Positions 52,992 to 61,913 of a stretch of 64,000 nucleotides of DNA are shown here, in pieces. Location: assembly GCA_964422925.1 (NCBI GenBank), contig CAYRDC010000004.1:85276-149275 (forward strand). Direction: 5' to 3'. A program made the position numbers and the translations under genes. The stretch's first letter is position 1. Each line of letters opens with the position of its first letter. Origin of the DNA: CAYRDC01 sp964422925 (GTDB lineage: Bacteria; Bacteroidota; Bacteroidia; Chitinophagales; S012-47). A model generated the notes under the pieces. It saw only the letters and a program-made list of their open reading frames with translations, was not told the origin of the DNA and made no database searches.

Positions 52992-53561
52992 GTGAATAAA
53001 GATAGCGATATCAAAACTAAGAAAGACAAGATCTTCAACGAGGAGTTTCTCCCGCACATCGATGCCCTGTATAATTTTGCCTATCATCTGACTTATAATC
53101 AGGAAGATTCGAACGATTTGGTTCAGGAAACTTATTTAAAAGCCTATCGGTTTATAGATTCGTACGTTTCGGGTACTAACGCAAAAGCATGGCTTTTTAA
53201 GATCCTGAAAAATGCTTTTATCAACGAATACCGGAAGCGTTCCAAACAACCTTCCAGGGTTGATTATGAAGAAGTTGTAGGGTATCATGATTCAAATGAT
53301 TCCAGTACAGTAGAGTTCCTTGACCTTAGGCAGGAAATATACCAGGGCATGATCGGAGATGAAGTGACTTATGCCCTGAATTCATTGCCTGTTGATTTTC
53401 GCCTGGTAGTACTGCTTTGTGACATCGAGGGGTTCACTTATGAGGAAATTGCCAAGATTACAGACATCCCGATTGGCACGGTTAGATCACGATTGCACCG
53501 GGCAAGAAATATGTTAAAAGAAAAACTGGCTGAATACGCTAAAAAATTAGGATACAAGTGA
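52992..53561 (+). CDS. ECF-type RNA polymerase sigma factor
   Basis: 189 residues from a GTG at 52992. Region 2 (FLPHIDALYNFAYHLTYNQEDSNDLVQETYLKAYRFID, then NAKAWLFKILKNAFINEYRK) and region 4 (SLPVDFRLVVLLCDIEGFTYEEIAKITDIPIGTVRSRLHRARNML) are complete, with a linker of about 40 residues between. It belongs to the Bacteroidota ECF group resembling SigR/RpoE of other phyla. The stop overlaps the next gene (anti-sigma candidate) by one base (TGATG), the usual sign of a sigma/anti-sigma pair. The inducing stress is unknown. Confidence 0.93.
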   Translation: MNKDSDIKTKKDKIFNEEFLPHIDALYNFAYHLTYNQEDSNDLVQETYLKAYRFIDSYVSGTNAKAWLFKILKNAFINEYRKRSKQPSRVDYEEVVGYHDSNDSSTVEFLDLRQEIYQGMIGDEVTYALNSLPVDFRLVVLLCDIEGFTYEEIAKITDIPIGTVRSRLHRARNMLKEKLAEYAKKLGYK

Positions 53562-53842
53562 TGGAAAAAGGTATAGAAGATACCAAGGACCTGGAATGCC
53601 TGCAGGATGAAGAAGAATGCCAGCGACTGATGGATAAAGTCATCCTGTCGCTGGACGGAGCCCTTTCCCACGATGAGGAAATGGAGCTGGTCGAAAAAAT
53701 CCAGCAATATCCCTGCTGCCTGGAACGCATGAACATTGCCCGGGCCTACAAGGTGTTTATCTGTCACAAAGTGCAGAAAATGAATGTTCCTGTTTCCCTG
53801 ATCGATTCCATAAGGCAAAGAATCAGTAACCGAAACCTTTGA
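53561..53842 (+). CDS. Putative anti-sigma factor with altered zinc motif
   Basis: 93 residues from ATG 53561, overlapping the sigma stop. Small acidic helical protein (VILSLDGALSHDEEMELVEKI) with YPCCLERMNIARAYKVFICHKV and the closing VPVSLIDSIRQRI, the same end as RsrA-like ZAS anti-sigma factors. However, the HxxxCxxC zinc motif is not intact: Cys52-Cys53 are adjacent and the expected His is missing, His37 being 15 residues before. It may have lost thiol sensing or bind metal differently. Assignment rests on position and the C-terminal pattern. Confidence 0.65.
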   Translation: MEKGIEDTKDLECLQDEEECQRLMDKVILSLDGALSHDEEMELVEKIQQYPCCLERMNIARAYKVFICHKVQKMNVPVSLIDSIRQRISNRNL

Positions 53843-53861
53843 CCCATCTGAACCATTAAGG

Positions 53862-54770
53862 ATGTCCGGGATCAGCCAGTTACTCAAAGGCCTGGAACAG
53901 GGAAACCAGAAAATCCTTTCAAAATGCATTACGCTGGTTGAGAACCAGCTTCCCCCTTACAAAGAATTACTGGAGCAGTTATCCGTGGGTTTTGACACCC
54001 CGGTGATCGGAATTACAGGCCCTCCGGGAGCCGGCAAAAGCACCCTGATCAACAGCCTGCTCTCCATAATGACCGGAGCGGGGCAGAAGGCTGGCGTGCT
54101 GGCCATAGATCCTTCCTCTCCGTTTAACCTGGGCGCCTTGCTGGGTGACCGCGTCCGCATGCATCAGCATTTTGGCAGCGACAAGGTGTTTATCCGGTCC
54201 CTGGCCAGCCGGGGTTCCTTGGGCGGCCTCTCTGCCAGGGCCATGGAAATCACCGACCTGATGCGGGCTGCCGGTTTTGACTGGATCATTGTCGAAACGG
54301 TGGGTGTCGGGCAGTCGGAAGTGGAAATTGCCGGGTTGGCGGATGTAACCGTGCTTGTCCTGGTGCCCGAATCGGGGGACGCCATCCAGATCATGAAAGC
54401 CGGTATCCTTGAAATCGCAGACATTTACGTGGTAAACAAAGCCGACCGCCCCGGTGCCAAAAGGCTCGTAAAGGAGCTCCAGGTGCTGTCCCATGGCCGG
54501 GAGGGAAATGGCGGGATTCCCATAGTGAAAACCATAGCCACGGACGGCAAAGGCACTGAAACGCTCCTGGAAAAAATCCGGGAGAAAAGCCGGAAGGGGC
54601 AGCCGGATGAACGGAAAGTGGAATGGCTGGCCCGGAAAGCGTACCGGATCATCGCGGACCAGCGCATGAAAGACATTGACCAGCAAGCCCTTCGCGAAGA
54701 GATCACACAAGCCCTGAACAGCAGGGAACCCTTTAACCTGTACCGCTTCCTGGATCGTAAATTTTCATGA
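53862..54770 (+). CDS. meaB: MeaB/ArgK-family G-protein chaperone
   Basis: 302 residues. MeaB protects and reactivates the B12-dependent methylmalonyl-CoA mutase by GTP-dependent loading. G1 is GPPGAGKSTLINSL (about 52-65); IDPSSPFNLGALLGDRVRMHQH (the switch/dimer region), SRGSLGGLSARAMEITDLM, ETVGVGQSEVEIAGLADVTVLV (G3) and VVNKADRPGAKR (G4) follow the MeaB order. The mutase genes are not in the window. It is 19 bases after the anti-sigma candidate; whether the sigma operon includes it is unclear. The 3' end overlaps the convergent permease gene by 6 bases. Confidence 0.93.
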   Translation: MSGISQLLKGLEQGNQKILSKCITLVENQLPPYKELLEQLSVGFDTPVIGITGPPGAGKSTLINSLLSIMTGAGQKAGVLAIDPSSPFNLGALLGDRVRMHQHFGSDKVFIRSLASRGSLGGLSARAMEITDLMRAAGFDWIIVETVGVGQSEVEIAGLADVTVLVLVPESGDAIQIMKAGILEIADIYVVNKADRPGAKRLVKELQVLSHGREGNGGIPIVKTIATDGKGTETLLEKIREKSRKGQPDERKVEWLARKAYRIIADQRMKDIDQQALREEITQALNSREPFNLYRFLDRKFS

Positions 54771-55994
54771 CTGCAGGATTTGCGGCTGCCGGGCTGCCTG
54801 AGCCGCGGGAAACCAGCTGGCTCCCAATGAAATCAGCAACACAATTACCGCCACCGAAACGAAATCCAGCCAATGCAATGCCACCGGGTAGCGGTCAAGC
54901 AGCATGGAATTCCCGCCCTGTATCCGGATAATGCCGTACTGCTGCTGAAGCAAAGCCAGGCTTATGGCAATGAGAAAGCCCAGGCCAATGCTGATGCCCG
55001 CCTGGAGCAGTCCCTCCTGCAGGAAAATCCTGCGTATCATGACCGGGGTGGCCCCCATGGTTTTCAGAATGCCGATGTCTTTTTTCTTGTCGATCACCAG
55101 CAGGCTCAGCGAACCAACCATGTTAAAGGCCACAATCAGCAGGACAAAACTCAACACCAGGTAAACCACCAGCTTTTCGATGCGCATGATCCGGAAAAGC
55201 ATGGCGTTTTGCTGGAACTTGCCCAGCACCCGGTAATTGTCACCGAGCCGGGCGGCCAGTCGCGCCCTGACCTCATCCCGGGAAGCCCGCGGATTGATTT
55301 TTATTTCCAGGGCCGTGGCCTCATCGCTGTACTTAAGCATACTGCGCACAAAGTCCACGGGCATGAAAACATACTTGGCATCAAAATCATCCTGGATGGC
55401 AAATATGCCCCATACCTGGATTTCCCGCCTTTTGAATTCATCGCCCGGCAGGAACCCCATGCCCCTGCTCCTGCGGGGCAGGTACACGCTGACGGGGTTC
55501 AGCGGGTCTTTCAGGTTCACGTACAGCTCCCGGTCGATGCCCGCCCCGATGATGGCATAGGGAACCCCGTTGTGCACAAGCTGGAAAGTGTCACCGAAAG
55601 CCATGCAGGTATCCATACCAGTTACACGCACATACTGATCATCCACCCCTTTGATGGTGGCTATGGCCTGCCGGTTTTCAAAACGCAGCAGGGCGTTTTC
55701 CTCCAGTACCTGTGAAACGCTCTCTACCCCGTCTACCGAGCGGACGACAGTCATCAGGGAATCCGTAACATGAAAAATTTTCATTTCAGCCGGCTCCACC
55801 CGGATGTCCGGGTAAAAAGAGTCATACAAACTGACCACGAAACCTTCAAACCCGTTGAATACCGACAGGATAAGAATAAAAGCGGCTGTCCCTATGGTCA
55901 TGCCCGCCATGCTGATCCAGGAAATCAGGTTGATGGTTTGCACTGACTTTCGGGAAAAGAGGTAACGCCTGGCAAATTTCAGCGATAATCGCAT
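54765..55994 (-). CDS. LolC/LolE-type ABC transporter permease
   Basis: 409 residues. An N-terminal helix (INLISWISMAGMTIGTAAFILILSVFNGFEGFV), a large periplasmic domain (about 60-265) and three C-terminal helices (VVYLVLSFVLLIVAFNMVGSL; GISIGLGFLIAISLALLQQQ; FVSVAVIVLLISLGASWFPA) are the FtsX/LolC arrangement. LolCDE frees lipoproteins from the inner membrane for transport to the outer membrane, which fits the many lipoproteins in this window. The LolD ATPase is not adjacent. It follows rbfA by 3 bases. Confidence 0.9.
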   Translation of the reverse strand: MRLSLKFARRYLFSRKSVQTINLISWISMAGMTIGTAAFILILSVFNGFEGFVVSLYDSFYPDIRVEPAEMKIFHVTDSLMTVVRSVDGVESVSQVLEENALLRFENRQAIATIKGVDDQYVRVTGMDTCMAFGDTFQLVHNGVPYAIIGAGIDRELYVNLKDPLNPVSVYLPRRSRGMGFLPGDEFKRREIQVWGIFAIQDDFDAKYVFMPVDFVRSMLKYSDEATALEIKINPRASRDEVRARLAARLGDNYRVLGKFQQNAMLFRIMRIEKLVVYLVLSFVLLIVAFNMVGSLSLLVIDKKKDIGILKTMGATPVMIRRIFLQEGLLQAGISIGLGFLIAISLALLQQQYGIIRIQGGNSMLLDRYPVALHWLDFVSVAVIVLLISLGASWFPAAQAARQPQILQS

Positions 55995-55997
55995 GGA

Positions 55998-56384
55998 CTA
56001 TTTATCTTCTTCCGTGGGTTTGCCGGTATCCGGGTTTTTTAGGTCTTTCAGCAATTTTTCCAGCCGGTACACTTCGTCCAGGCTGTCGTCTTTGTAAAAT
56101 TCCAGTTCGGGAATGCGCCTTAACTGGTGGCGCAGCCGGTTGCCCAGCAGTTTTCGGATTTCCTTTTTCTGAAATTCAATCAGTCCGAAAACTTCATCTG
56201 TGTCCTTCACATTGTAAATGCTGACGTAAACCCGAGCGATCAGCAAATCGGGGGTTACATATACCCGGGAAATAGTTACCAGGGCTGAACCGAACAAAAA
56301 ACTGCCTTCCTTCTGAAAAATATCACCGAGTGCCCGCTGGACCAGCCGGGCCACCTTTTGTTGCCTTCTGTTTTCCATATCCAC
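55998..56384 (-). CDS. rbfA: Ribosome-binding factor A
   Basis: 128 residues. RbfA is a KH-fold 30S maturation and cold-adaptation factor. RRQQKVARLVQRALGDIFQKEG opens the domain, TISRVYVTPDLLIARVYVSIYN is the central strand pair, and KEIRKLLGNRLRHQLRRIPELEFYKDDSLDEVYRLEKLL is the RbfA C-terminal part. A short charged tail follows. It is 34 bases after the M1 peptidase gene and 3 before the LolC/E gene. Confidence 0.94.
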   Translation of the reverse strand: MDMENRRQQKVARLVQRALGDIFQKEGSFLFGSALVTISRVYVTPDLLIARVYVSIYNVKDTDEVFGLIEFQKKEIRKLLGNRLRHQLRRIPELEFYKDDSLDEVYRLEKLLKDLKNPDTGKPTEEDK

Positions 56385-56418
56385 TGATTTTTACCTTAAA
56401 GGTAATAAACCCCTGAGC

Positions 56419-58971
56419 TTAAAATTTATCAGGGGGGAACAATGCGCGTATACGATCCGCTATGGCACGGGCTTCAGCCCGTTTTGCCTCCGGTCCGGAC
56501 TGCACGGCCTGCTTATCGTAAAAACGCACAAGGCCTTCCAGGAATCTCTCACAGGCTGTCTGGCGTATCCAGTCATCAGTGGAAGAATACAAACTGAACA
56601 CGGAATCCACCCCGGCCAGAGAGAGGGTGGGCCGGTTAAGGCGTTCCAGGTAGTTGTGGTAGTATTCGGCCAGCGAAAGGATACCCCAGCCGTCCAGGGT
56701 CTTGAGTTTTTCCAGGAAATAAGCATTTTGCTTAGGCCCGGCCTGCCTGGAATAAACAAACCCGATGGACTGCGCGAGTTCCCCTTCCGCCTCATCTTCG
56801 AGTTGTAATGCAAAAAGCAGGGCCACCGCGCTGTCATCGGTGTACAGCGCCAGCAGGGCATTGGAAAGCACGCTCAGCGAGCTGTCCTCGCGCAGGATAT
56901 GACGGTAGATATAATCGTTTTTGCCCGTATCGGCTGACACGAGCAGGGCCAGCGCCCGGTTCCTGACCGCGGGATCCGGGTCGGACCATGCGAGGCTGCG
57001 CAACAGCGCAAGGTCCTGGCGGGGCGTGGCCGTGAACCAGTGGTATTTTTCGAGGGCCAGCAGGCGGATGCCGTGAAAGGGGTCGTGCACAGCCTGGCGT
57101 ACGGCCCGGGAACACTCCGCGCACCGGGTCCTAGCTGCCAGCACCCGGAGCGCCTCAGCCCGGTCGGCATACAAGGGCCCGTTCCTGAGCTGAAACAGCC
57201 AGTACTCCACCGGCTTGTCCTCGTCCTTTTGCCAAAGCATGGCTTTTTGTGCGTCCACGTTCACCAGCAAAGGTCTGCCGGGGAAAACCCATTCCTGCCC
57301 GGCCCGGTCAAACACCAGCCGGTGCCGTTCCACCCGGCCGGGATAATACACATCCACGTCCAGCGGCAGGCGGTAGATGAAATCGTCCCCGCAACTGCTG
57401 TGCTGGGTGAGTTTCACCCAGGTGCTGTCGGCTTCCTGCCACACCCGGATGCTGACCACCGGATGCCCGGGGCGCAGGAACCATTGTTCGAAAAACCAGC
57501 CCAGGTCCTGCCCGGAAACGGTTTCCATGGCCGATGCCAGGTCGTGCCAGGTAACCGGCTGTTGAAACCGGCTCACAAGATATTCGTGCAGGCCGGCAAA
57601 AAACAAGGAATCTCCCAGGTAAGTGCGCAGCATGTGCAACACCAGCCCGCCCTTCTGGTAGGTATGGACGTCAAACAGGTCGTCCGGGTCATTGTATCGT
57701 GCCCGGACCAAAGGGTACTGGTTCATGTCAGCCAGGTTCAGGTATGAGGAAAGGTCTGTCGCCAAATGGAGGTCGGCTTCCTCCCGGCTAAGATGATGTT
57801 CCAGCCAAAGATATTCGCCATAAGTGGCAAAACCTTCGTTCAGCACAATCTGCGACCAGCGGGCACAGGTCACCAGGTCGCCAAACCACTGGTGAAACAG
57901 CTCGTGGCTGATGAAATCCTCCATGTTCCCGTCAATCATCTCGCGTGGGGTCTGCTGCAGGCCGCTGAAATGCACCGTGGCGGAAGTGTTTTCCATGGCC
58001 CCGGAAACGAAATTGTGCACCACCGCCTGGCTGTACTTCGGCCAGGGATAGGGCACCCCCAGCAGGGTGGAAAAATACTCCAGCATTTCCGGGGTGTTCC
58101 CGAAAATGTGCCTCGCCCAGGGTGCGTAATCCGGGTCGACATAGTACGACACCCCGATGCCGCGCCAGCGGTCGCTGACCACGGCAAAAGGGCCCGCGGC
58201 CATCATCACGAGGTAAGGCGGCAGGGGCCGGTTCATTTCCCAATGGTCGGTGCGCAGGCCGTTTCCGGTTTCCGTGCTGCGTACCAGCAAGCCGTTCGAA
58301 AGGGTGACCATGCCCGTGTCCACCGTCATGTCCACCGACCAGGTAAACCGTTCCGAGGGAATGTCCACCGTGGGAAACCAGCACGAAGCCGAAGTGGTCT
58401 CGTTCTGGGTCCACACCTGGCGGGGCAGCCAGGCATCCTTCCCCAGCGGGTTGATGAAGTAGAGCCCTTTCTGGTCGTGCCGGCTGATGATTCCCAGCGA
58501 ATCCAGGGCTTCCGGGCGGGCCGTGTAACGGATGACCAGGCGCAGGGTGTCGTGCCGGCCGGGGAACCACCCGGTGCGGATCACCAGGTGGCGGTTGTCT
58601 TTATACTGCCAGGCAAGCGGGGAAGAACCCGGTTCTGCCAGGGCCACGCTGTCCAGGCGGAACCCTTTGGCATCCAGCACAAATTCCGTCAGGCTGTCGC
58701 GCAGGGGCACGAGGGTCAGCTCCGCCCGGGCGGGCATTTCCTGCCGGAGCCAGTCGAAGCGCACCTGCAGCGCGGTGTGCAGGATGTCGACTGCGGGGGT
58801 GTCCGGCACCTCCGGGGGCAGGCCATAGTATTTTTCACAGGGACCTTCACGGACAGGTTCCGCGGGCAGGGCGGGAGCACCGCCTCCGGCCGTCACGGCA
58901 GCCGTGCGGCACGAAACCCAGGCGGGAACCAGCACCAAAAGATACAGGAAGATTTTCGGGTAGCGAGGCAT
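56419..58971 (-). CDS. M1-family zinc aminopeptidase (lipoprotein)
   Basis: 850 residues. A signal peptide with a lipobox-like WVS-Cys21 suggests an exported lipoprotein. The M1 core has GAMENTSAT (about 320), HELFHQWFGD (zinc ligands His354 and His358, catalytic Glu355) and the second-shell NEGFATYGEY (Glu about 377). A long C-terminal helical region (about 600-850) resembles the HEAT-like ERAP1_C part of other M1 enzymes. It removes N-terminal residues from peptides, probably in the periplasm for nutrient peptides. It is the first gene of a leftward group with rbfA and lolC/E. Confidence 0.93.
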   Translation of the reverse strand: MPRYPKIFLYLLVLVPAWVSCRTAAVTAGGGAPALPAEPVREGPCEKYYGLPPEVPDTPAVDILHTALQVRFDWLRQEMPARAELTLVPLRDSLTEFVLDAKGFRLDSVALAEPGSSPLAWQYKDNRHLVIRTGWFPGRHDTLRLVIRYTARPEALDSLGIISRHDQKGLYFINPLGKDAWLPRQVWTQNETTSASCWFPTVDIPSERFTWSVDMTVDTGMVTLSNGLLVRSTETGNGLRTDHWEMNRPLPPYLVMMAAGPFAVVSDRWRGIGVSYYVDPDYAPWARHIFGNTPEMLEYFSTLLGVPYPWPKYSQAVVHNFVSGAMENTSATVHFSGLQQTPREMIDGNMEDFISHELFHQWFGDLVTCARWSQIVLNEGFATYGEYLWLEHHLSREEADLHLATDLSSYLNLADMNQYPLVRARYNDPDDLFDVHTYQKGGLVLHMLRTYLGDSLFFAGLHEYLVSRFQQPVTWHDLASAMETVSGQDLGWFFEQWFLRPGHPVVSIRVWQEADSTWVKLTQHSSCGDDFIYRLPLDVDVYYPGRVERHRLVFDRAGQEWVFPGRPLLVNVDAQKAMLWQKDEDKPVEYWLFQLRNGPLYADRAEALRVLAARTRCAECSRAVRQAVHDPFHGIRLLALEKYHWFTATPRQDLALLRSLAWSDPDPAVRNRALALLVSADTGKNDYIYRHILREDSSLSVLSNALLALYTDDSAVALLFALQLEDEAEGELAQSIGFVYSRQAGPKQNAYFLEKLKTLDGWGILSLAEYYHNYLERLNRPTLSLAGVDSVFSLYSSTDDWIRQTACERFLEGLVRFYDKQAVQSGPEAKRAEARAIADRIRALFPPDKF

Positions 58972-59020
58972 ATCCGGTATTCAGCAGAACGGCAATGCAC
59001 AATATTAGAACAAGTTCCGG

Positions 59021-59028
59021 TAAATTTA
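59021..59028 (+). promoter_or_regulatory. Possible -7 box of the biotin carrier gene
   Basis: TAAATTTA differs from TAnnTTTG only in its last base and ends 10 bases before the ATG. There is no -33 TTG. Confidence 0.3.
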
Positions 59029-59038
59029 CTGCCTCGTT

Positions 59039-59548
59039 ATGGGCAGGGAATACAAAGCATCGGTCAACAGCCACTTCACCTTCAGCATCGAGGAAGCCAA
59101 AGGCTGCTTCGTGGTGAACGGCCGGGAAGTGCCATGGGATGTGCTCACCCTGGGAGAACGCGGTTTCCACATCCTGCTGGAAGGGCACTCCTACCGGGCC
59201 TCGCTGGTCCATGCCGACCGGGAAAAAAAGACCTTTACATTCCGGGTCAACGGGCAGGAATACACCGTGCAGCTGCGCGACCGCTACGACCTGCTGCTCG
59301 AAAAGCTGGGTATGGAAAACCGCTCCGCGGCCAAAGGCGGGGAAGTGCGGGCCCCCATGCCGGGGCTGGTCAAGCAGGTACTGGTTGAGGAAGGGCAGCA
59401 GGTGGCAGCCGGTGACAGCCTCCTCATCCTTGAAGCCATGAAAATGGAAAACATCCTGAAAGCCGATGTACCGGGCACGGTAAATGCCATCCGGGTTTCT
59501 GACGGTCAGGCCGTGGAGAAGAACCAGCTCCTGCTCTCGGTAAGCTAA
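59039..59548 (+). CDS. Biotin carboxyl carrier protein (biotin/lipoyl attachment)
   Basis: 169 residues. The C-terminal 75 residues form a biotinyl domain: VRAPMPGLVKQVLVEEGQQV (APMPG 105-109) and LEAMKMENILKADVPG with biotinylated Lys135. Residues 1-95 form a separate beta-rich domain of the kind in Bacteroidota carrier subunits of decarboxylase or acyl-CoA carboxylase complexes. The partner biotin carboxylase and carboxyltransferase are not in the window. A propionyl-CoA or methylmalonyl-CoA link would agree with meaB 5 kb away, but that is only suggestive. The stop overlaps the convergent gene by 4 bases. Confidence 0.88.
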   Translation: MGREYKASVNSHFTFSIEEAKGCFVVNGREVPWDVLTLGERGFHILLEGHSYRASLVHADREKKTFTFRVNGQEYTVQLRDRYDLLLEKLGMENRSAAKGGEVRAPMPGLVKQVLVEEGQQVAAGDSLLILEAMKMENILKADVPGTVNAIRVSDGQAVEKNQLLLSVS

Positions 59549-60684
59549 TCCTCCGCCTCTTCCTTCCGGCACCCGATCTGTATGCCTTTCCCCTTCAGGT
59601 AATCCAGCACAAAATCGAACCGGTCGCGCTCAGCGGTGAGGCGTTCGGGCGGGATGATGCCCGGGCCGGGGGCCCGGCCTTCCAGGAACAGGCGTGCCAC
59701 GGCCGCACAGGTAAATCCCGTGGTGCGGGCCATGCTGCTGAGGCCGGTTTCACGGTCGTAGGCATCGAATATATCGTAGAGGTAGCGCACCGGCCGGCCG
59801 CCTTCGGTGCCTTCCACTTCCACGCGCATCACGGCAAATTCCTCTTCGCCCGGTTTCAGCTCCCAGTGGGGCAGCAGCAGGGCAGCCGTCAGGTCAATGG
59901 GCCGGATTTTCTGTCCGTTCACTTCGGTTTCCTCTTCGCTGAAGAAACCCGTGTCGCGCAGCATTTCCATCTGGTGTCGGTGGCCCGGGTAGCGCAGGGT
60001 TTTTTCCTCCATGTGCGGGATATGGGCCATGGTGTGCAGGAGGGTGCGCAGGCCGTCCGTGAGGAAGGCTTCCAGGGTAACCCGGTTGCGCATGTTGAAC
60101 AGCTCCGGTTCGCTCAGTGCCGGGAGCACCACGGCTTTCCCCCCGCGCTGCACACGGGCGGGGCGGGTGTACTCGGCAATGACATCCACCGGGGAAAAGG
60201 GCGCCTTGTAGTGGAAAGGCGGTTCGGGGTGTTTCGGCAGGCCGCCCACCAGGCAGCGGAACGAGCGGACCTCCATCTGCGCGTCATGGAACCCGAGGAT
60301 CATATTGTCGAGCCCCGGGGCAATGCCGCAGTCCACCGCGGCCCGAACCCCGGCTTTTTCGGCCGCACGCGCCAGGCCGAAAGGGTCTTCTTCGAAAAAG
60401 GAAATATCCACAAGGTTGCGCCCGGCCCGGAGGACGGCCTCCGCGGTGCGATACCCCATGGGGCCCGGCACGGCCCCGATGACGAGATCAGCCTGTTGGG
60501 CCAATTCCGTGACCCGGTCAGGGTCGCCCAGGTCGGCCTGGACGGTTTCGGCCCGGCAGAGTGAGTGAATGGCTGCCAGGTTGCCCGGATCGATATCAGC
60601 AACCATCAGGTTGTGGTCCCGTGACAGGTCGAGTGCAATCGCCCGGCCCACCCGGCCGGCTCCAAGCAAAAGAACGTTTGCCAT
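59545..60684 (-). CDS. Saccharopine-dehydrogenase-family oxidoreductase
   Basis: 379 residues. An N-terminal NAD(P)-binding fold (NVLLLGAGRVGRAIALDLSRDHNLMVADID; GxGxxG at about 8-13) is followed by the family pattern CRAETVQADLGDPDRVTELAQQADLVIGAVPGPMGYRTAEAVLRAG and VDCGIAPGLDNMILGFHD. Members include saccharopine reductase/dehydrogenase of lysine metabolism and carboxynorspermidine synthase; the substrate cannot be fixed. The lysine 2-oxoglutarate reductase half of the fused enzyme is not present. The ATG is at 60684, 11 bases after the beta-propeller gene's stop. Confidence 0.87.
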   Translation of the reverse strand: MANVLLLGAGRVGRAIALDLSRDHNLMVADIDPGNLAAIHSLCRAETVQADLGDPDRVTELAQQADLVIGAVPGPMGYRTAEAVLRAGRNLVDISFFEEDPFGLARAAEKAGVRAAVDCGIAPGLDNMILGFHDAQMEVRSFRCLVGGLPKHPEPPFHYKAPFSPVDVIAEYTRPARVQRGGKAVVLPALSEPELFNMRNRVTLEAFLTDGLRTLLHTMAHIPHMEEKTLRYPGHRHQMEMLRDTGFFSEEETEVNGQKIRPIDLTAALLLPHWELKPGEEEFAVMRVEVEGTEGGRPVRYLYDIFDAYDRETGLSSMARTTGFTCAAVARLFLEGRAPGPGIIPPERLTAERDRFDFVLDYLKGKGIQIGCRKEEAED

Positions 60685-60695
60685 GTTTTTTGTTT

Positions 60696-61913
60696 TTATT
60701 CCAGATCAGTGCTCAGCCGGAACCGGGCTATGCGGCCGTTGCCCTTGTCGGCCACGTACACCATCCTGCGGTTGTAACAAACCCCGGAGGGGTCGCGGAA
60801 CTGGAACGGGCCGCTGCCCACCCCGCCAAACGAAGCCAGTATCTGCTTCTTCACCGGGCTGGTGGGTGGCGGGTTCACGCCTTCATACCCCTTGCGGGTA
60901 AACTGGTAAAGGCTGTCGGTGCCGCTGTCCACCACGAAAATGTATCCCGTGAAGTCCGGGGCGATGTACACGTCTTCCGGCTGGATGAACCGGTTGGGTT
61001 CGTACAGGAAGCGCGAAGCCCTGGAGGTGTCCTGCAGCACCAGCTCGGCATTTTCCACGTATTCGGTGCCCACGTCCGGGTCGGTGTATTCGCGTATCCA
61101 CAGCACCTTGTACTCTGCCTGCGGATCGCCCTGGGCAATGATGAAATCGCGCGAAGTGCTGATCCCGTTCAGGCTCTGGGGCGGTGCGGCAAAGGAGGCA
61201 ATGGCGTTCAGCCCCAGCTCCGATTTCAGGCTGGAACTTACGGGATTCAGCCCGTTGGCGTAACCTGTGTTGTTGCCGTTCTCGTCAAAGAAGAGCACGG
61301 TGTTGTCGGGCCGGGCAATGCTGGCCAGGTCGTTGCGCGGTCCCCTGCGGGCCACGTACAGGGTGTTGTCCCACAGGGTGGCCAGGCCGGTGAATTCCAC
61401 CTGCTCGTCATCCGCGCCCCGGAAGGAAGTGTTGTTGCGCGAGGCATCGGCAAAGGGATGGATGAGTGTGTCCACAATCTGCACCGGGCCCCCGTCAGCA
61501 GTGTGGGTCAGGTGGTATACGGCCGCCAGGTTCCAGGTCTGCCCGTTGATGACCACGTCCGCCCGGCCGGCCACGTAGGTATGCAGGCGCCTGTCCTGCA
61601 CCACATCGGTTGCCCCGGGAATGGGAATGGTTTCGAACAAATTGCCCGCCTGGTCGAGCACCTTCAGGCCCTCATCATCCACCACGTACACCATCTCGTC
61701 ATAGCCCACGTACACATCCACCGGGTTCTTGAAACCGGTCCAGAAGGGCAGGATGGGCACATAGCCCACGTTTTCCGGGTTCAGATTGGGGTCAATGGCG
61801 CCCTGTTCGAACACTTCCTGCACCGTGGGATCGTTCTTGATGCCGAACAGGAAATTGCACCCCTGCAGGGTGAGCAGGGCCAGGGCCGCTATGGTCAGCA
61901 GGGTTTTATTCAT
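60696..61913 (-). CDS. NHL-like beta-propeller lipoprotein
   Basis: 405 residues. Lipoprotein signal with LQG-Cys. The rest is a six-bladed propeller: FKNPVDVYVGYDEMVYVVDDEGLKVLDQAGN, ATLWDNTLYVARRGPRNDLASIARPDNTVLF, PEDVYIAPDFTGYIFVVDSGTDSLYQF and FRDPSGVCYNRRMVYVADKGNGRIARF are NHL-type blades. Such proteins bind proteins or glycans at the surface. No enzyme motif is seen. The start overlaps the PorV-like gene's stop by 8 bases, so both are co-transcribed and may work together at the outer membrane. Confidence 0.8.
   Translation of the reverse strand: MNKTLLTIAALALLTLQGCNFLFGIKNDPTVQEVFEQGAIDPNLNPENVGYVPILPFWTGFKNPVDVYVGYDEMVYVVDDEGLKVLDQAGNLFETIPIPGATDVVQDRRLHTYVAGRADVVINGQTWNLAAVYHLTHTADGGPVQIVDTLIHPFADASRNNTSFRGADDEQVEFTGLATLWDNTLYVARRGPRNDLASIARPDNTVLFFDENGNNTGYANGLNPVSSSLKSELGLNAIASFAAPPQSLNGISTSRDFIIAQGDPQAEYKVLWIREYTDPDVGTEYVENAELVLQDTSRASRFLYEPNRFIQPEDVYIAPDFTGYIFVVDSGTDSLYQFTRKGYEGVNPPPTSPVKKQILASFGGVGSGPFQFRDPSGVCYNRRMVYVADKGNGRIARFRLSTDLE

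Noticed and set aside
57766..59388. A 540-codon open frame on the plus strand, antisense to the M1 peptidase and reaching into the biotin carrier gene
   Set aside because: It lies opposite a clear M1 enzyme with GAMEN and HELFH motifs in GC-rich DNA, has no recognisable domain, and its composition (many Gly, His, Pro) is that of a shadow frame.
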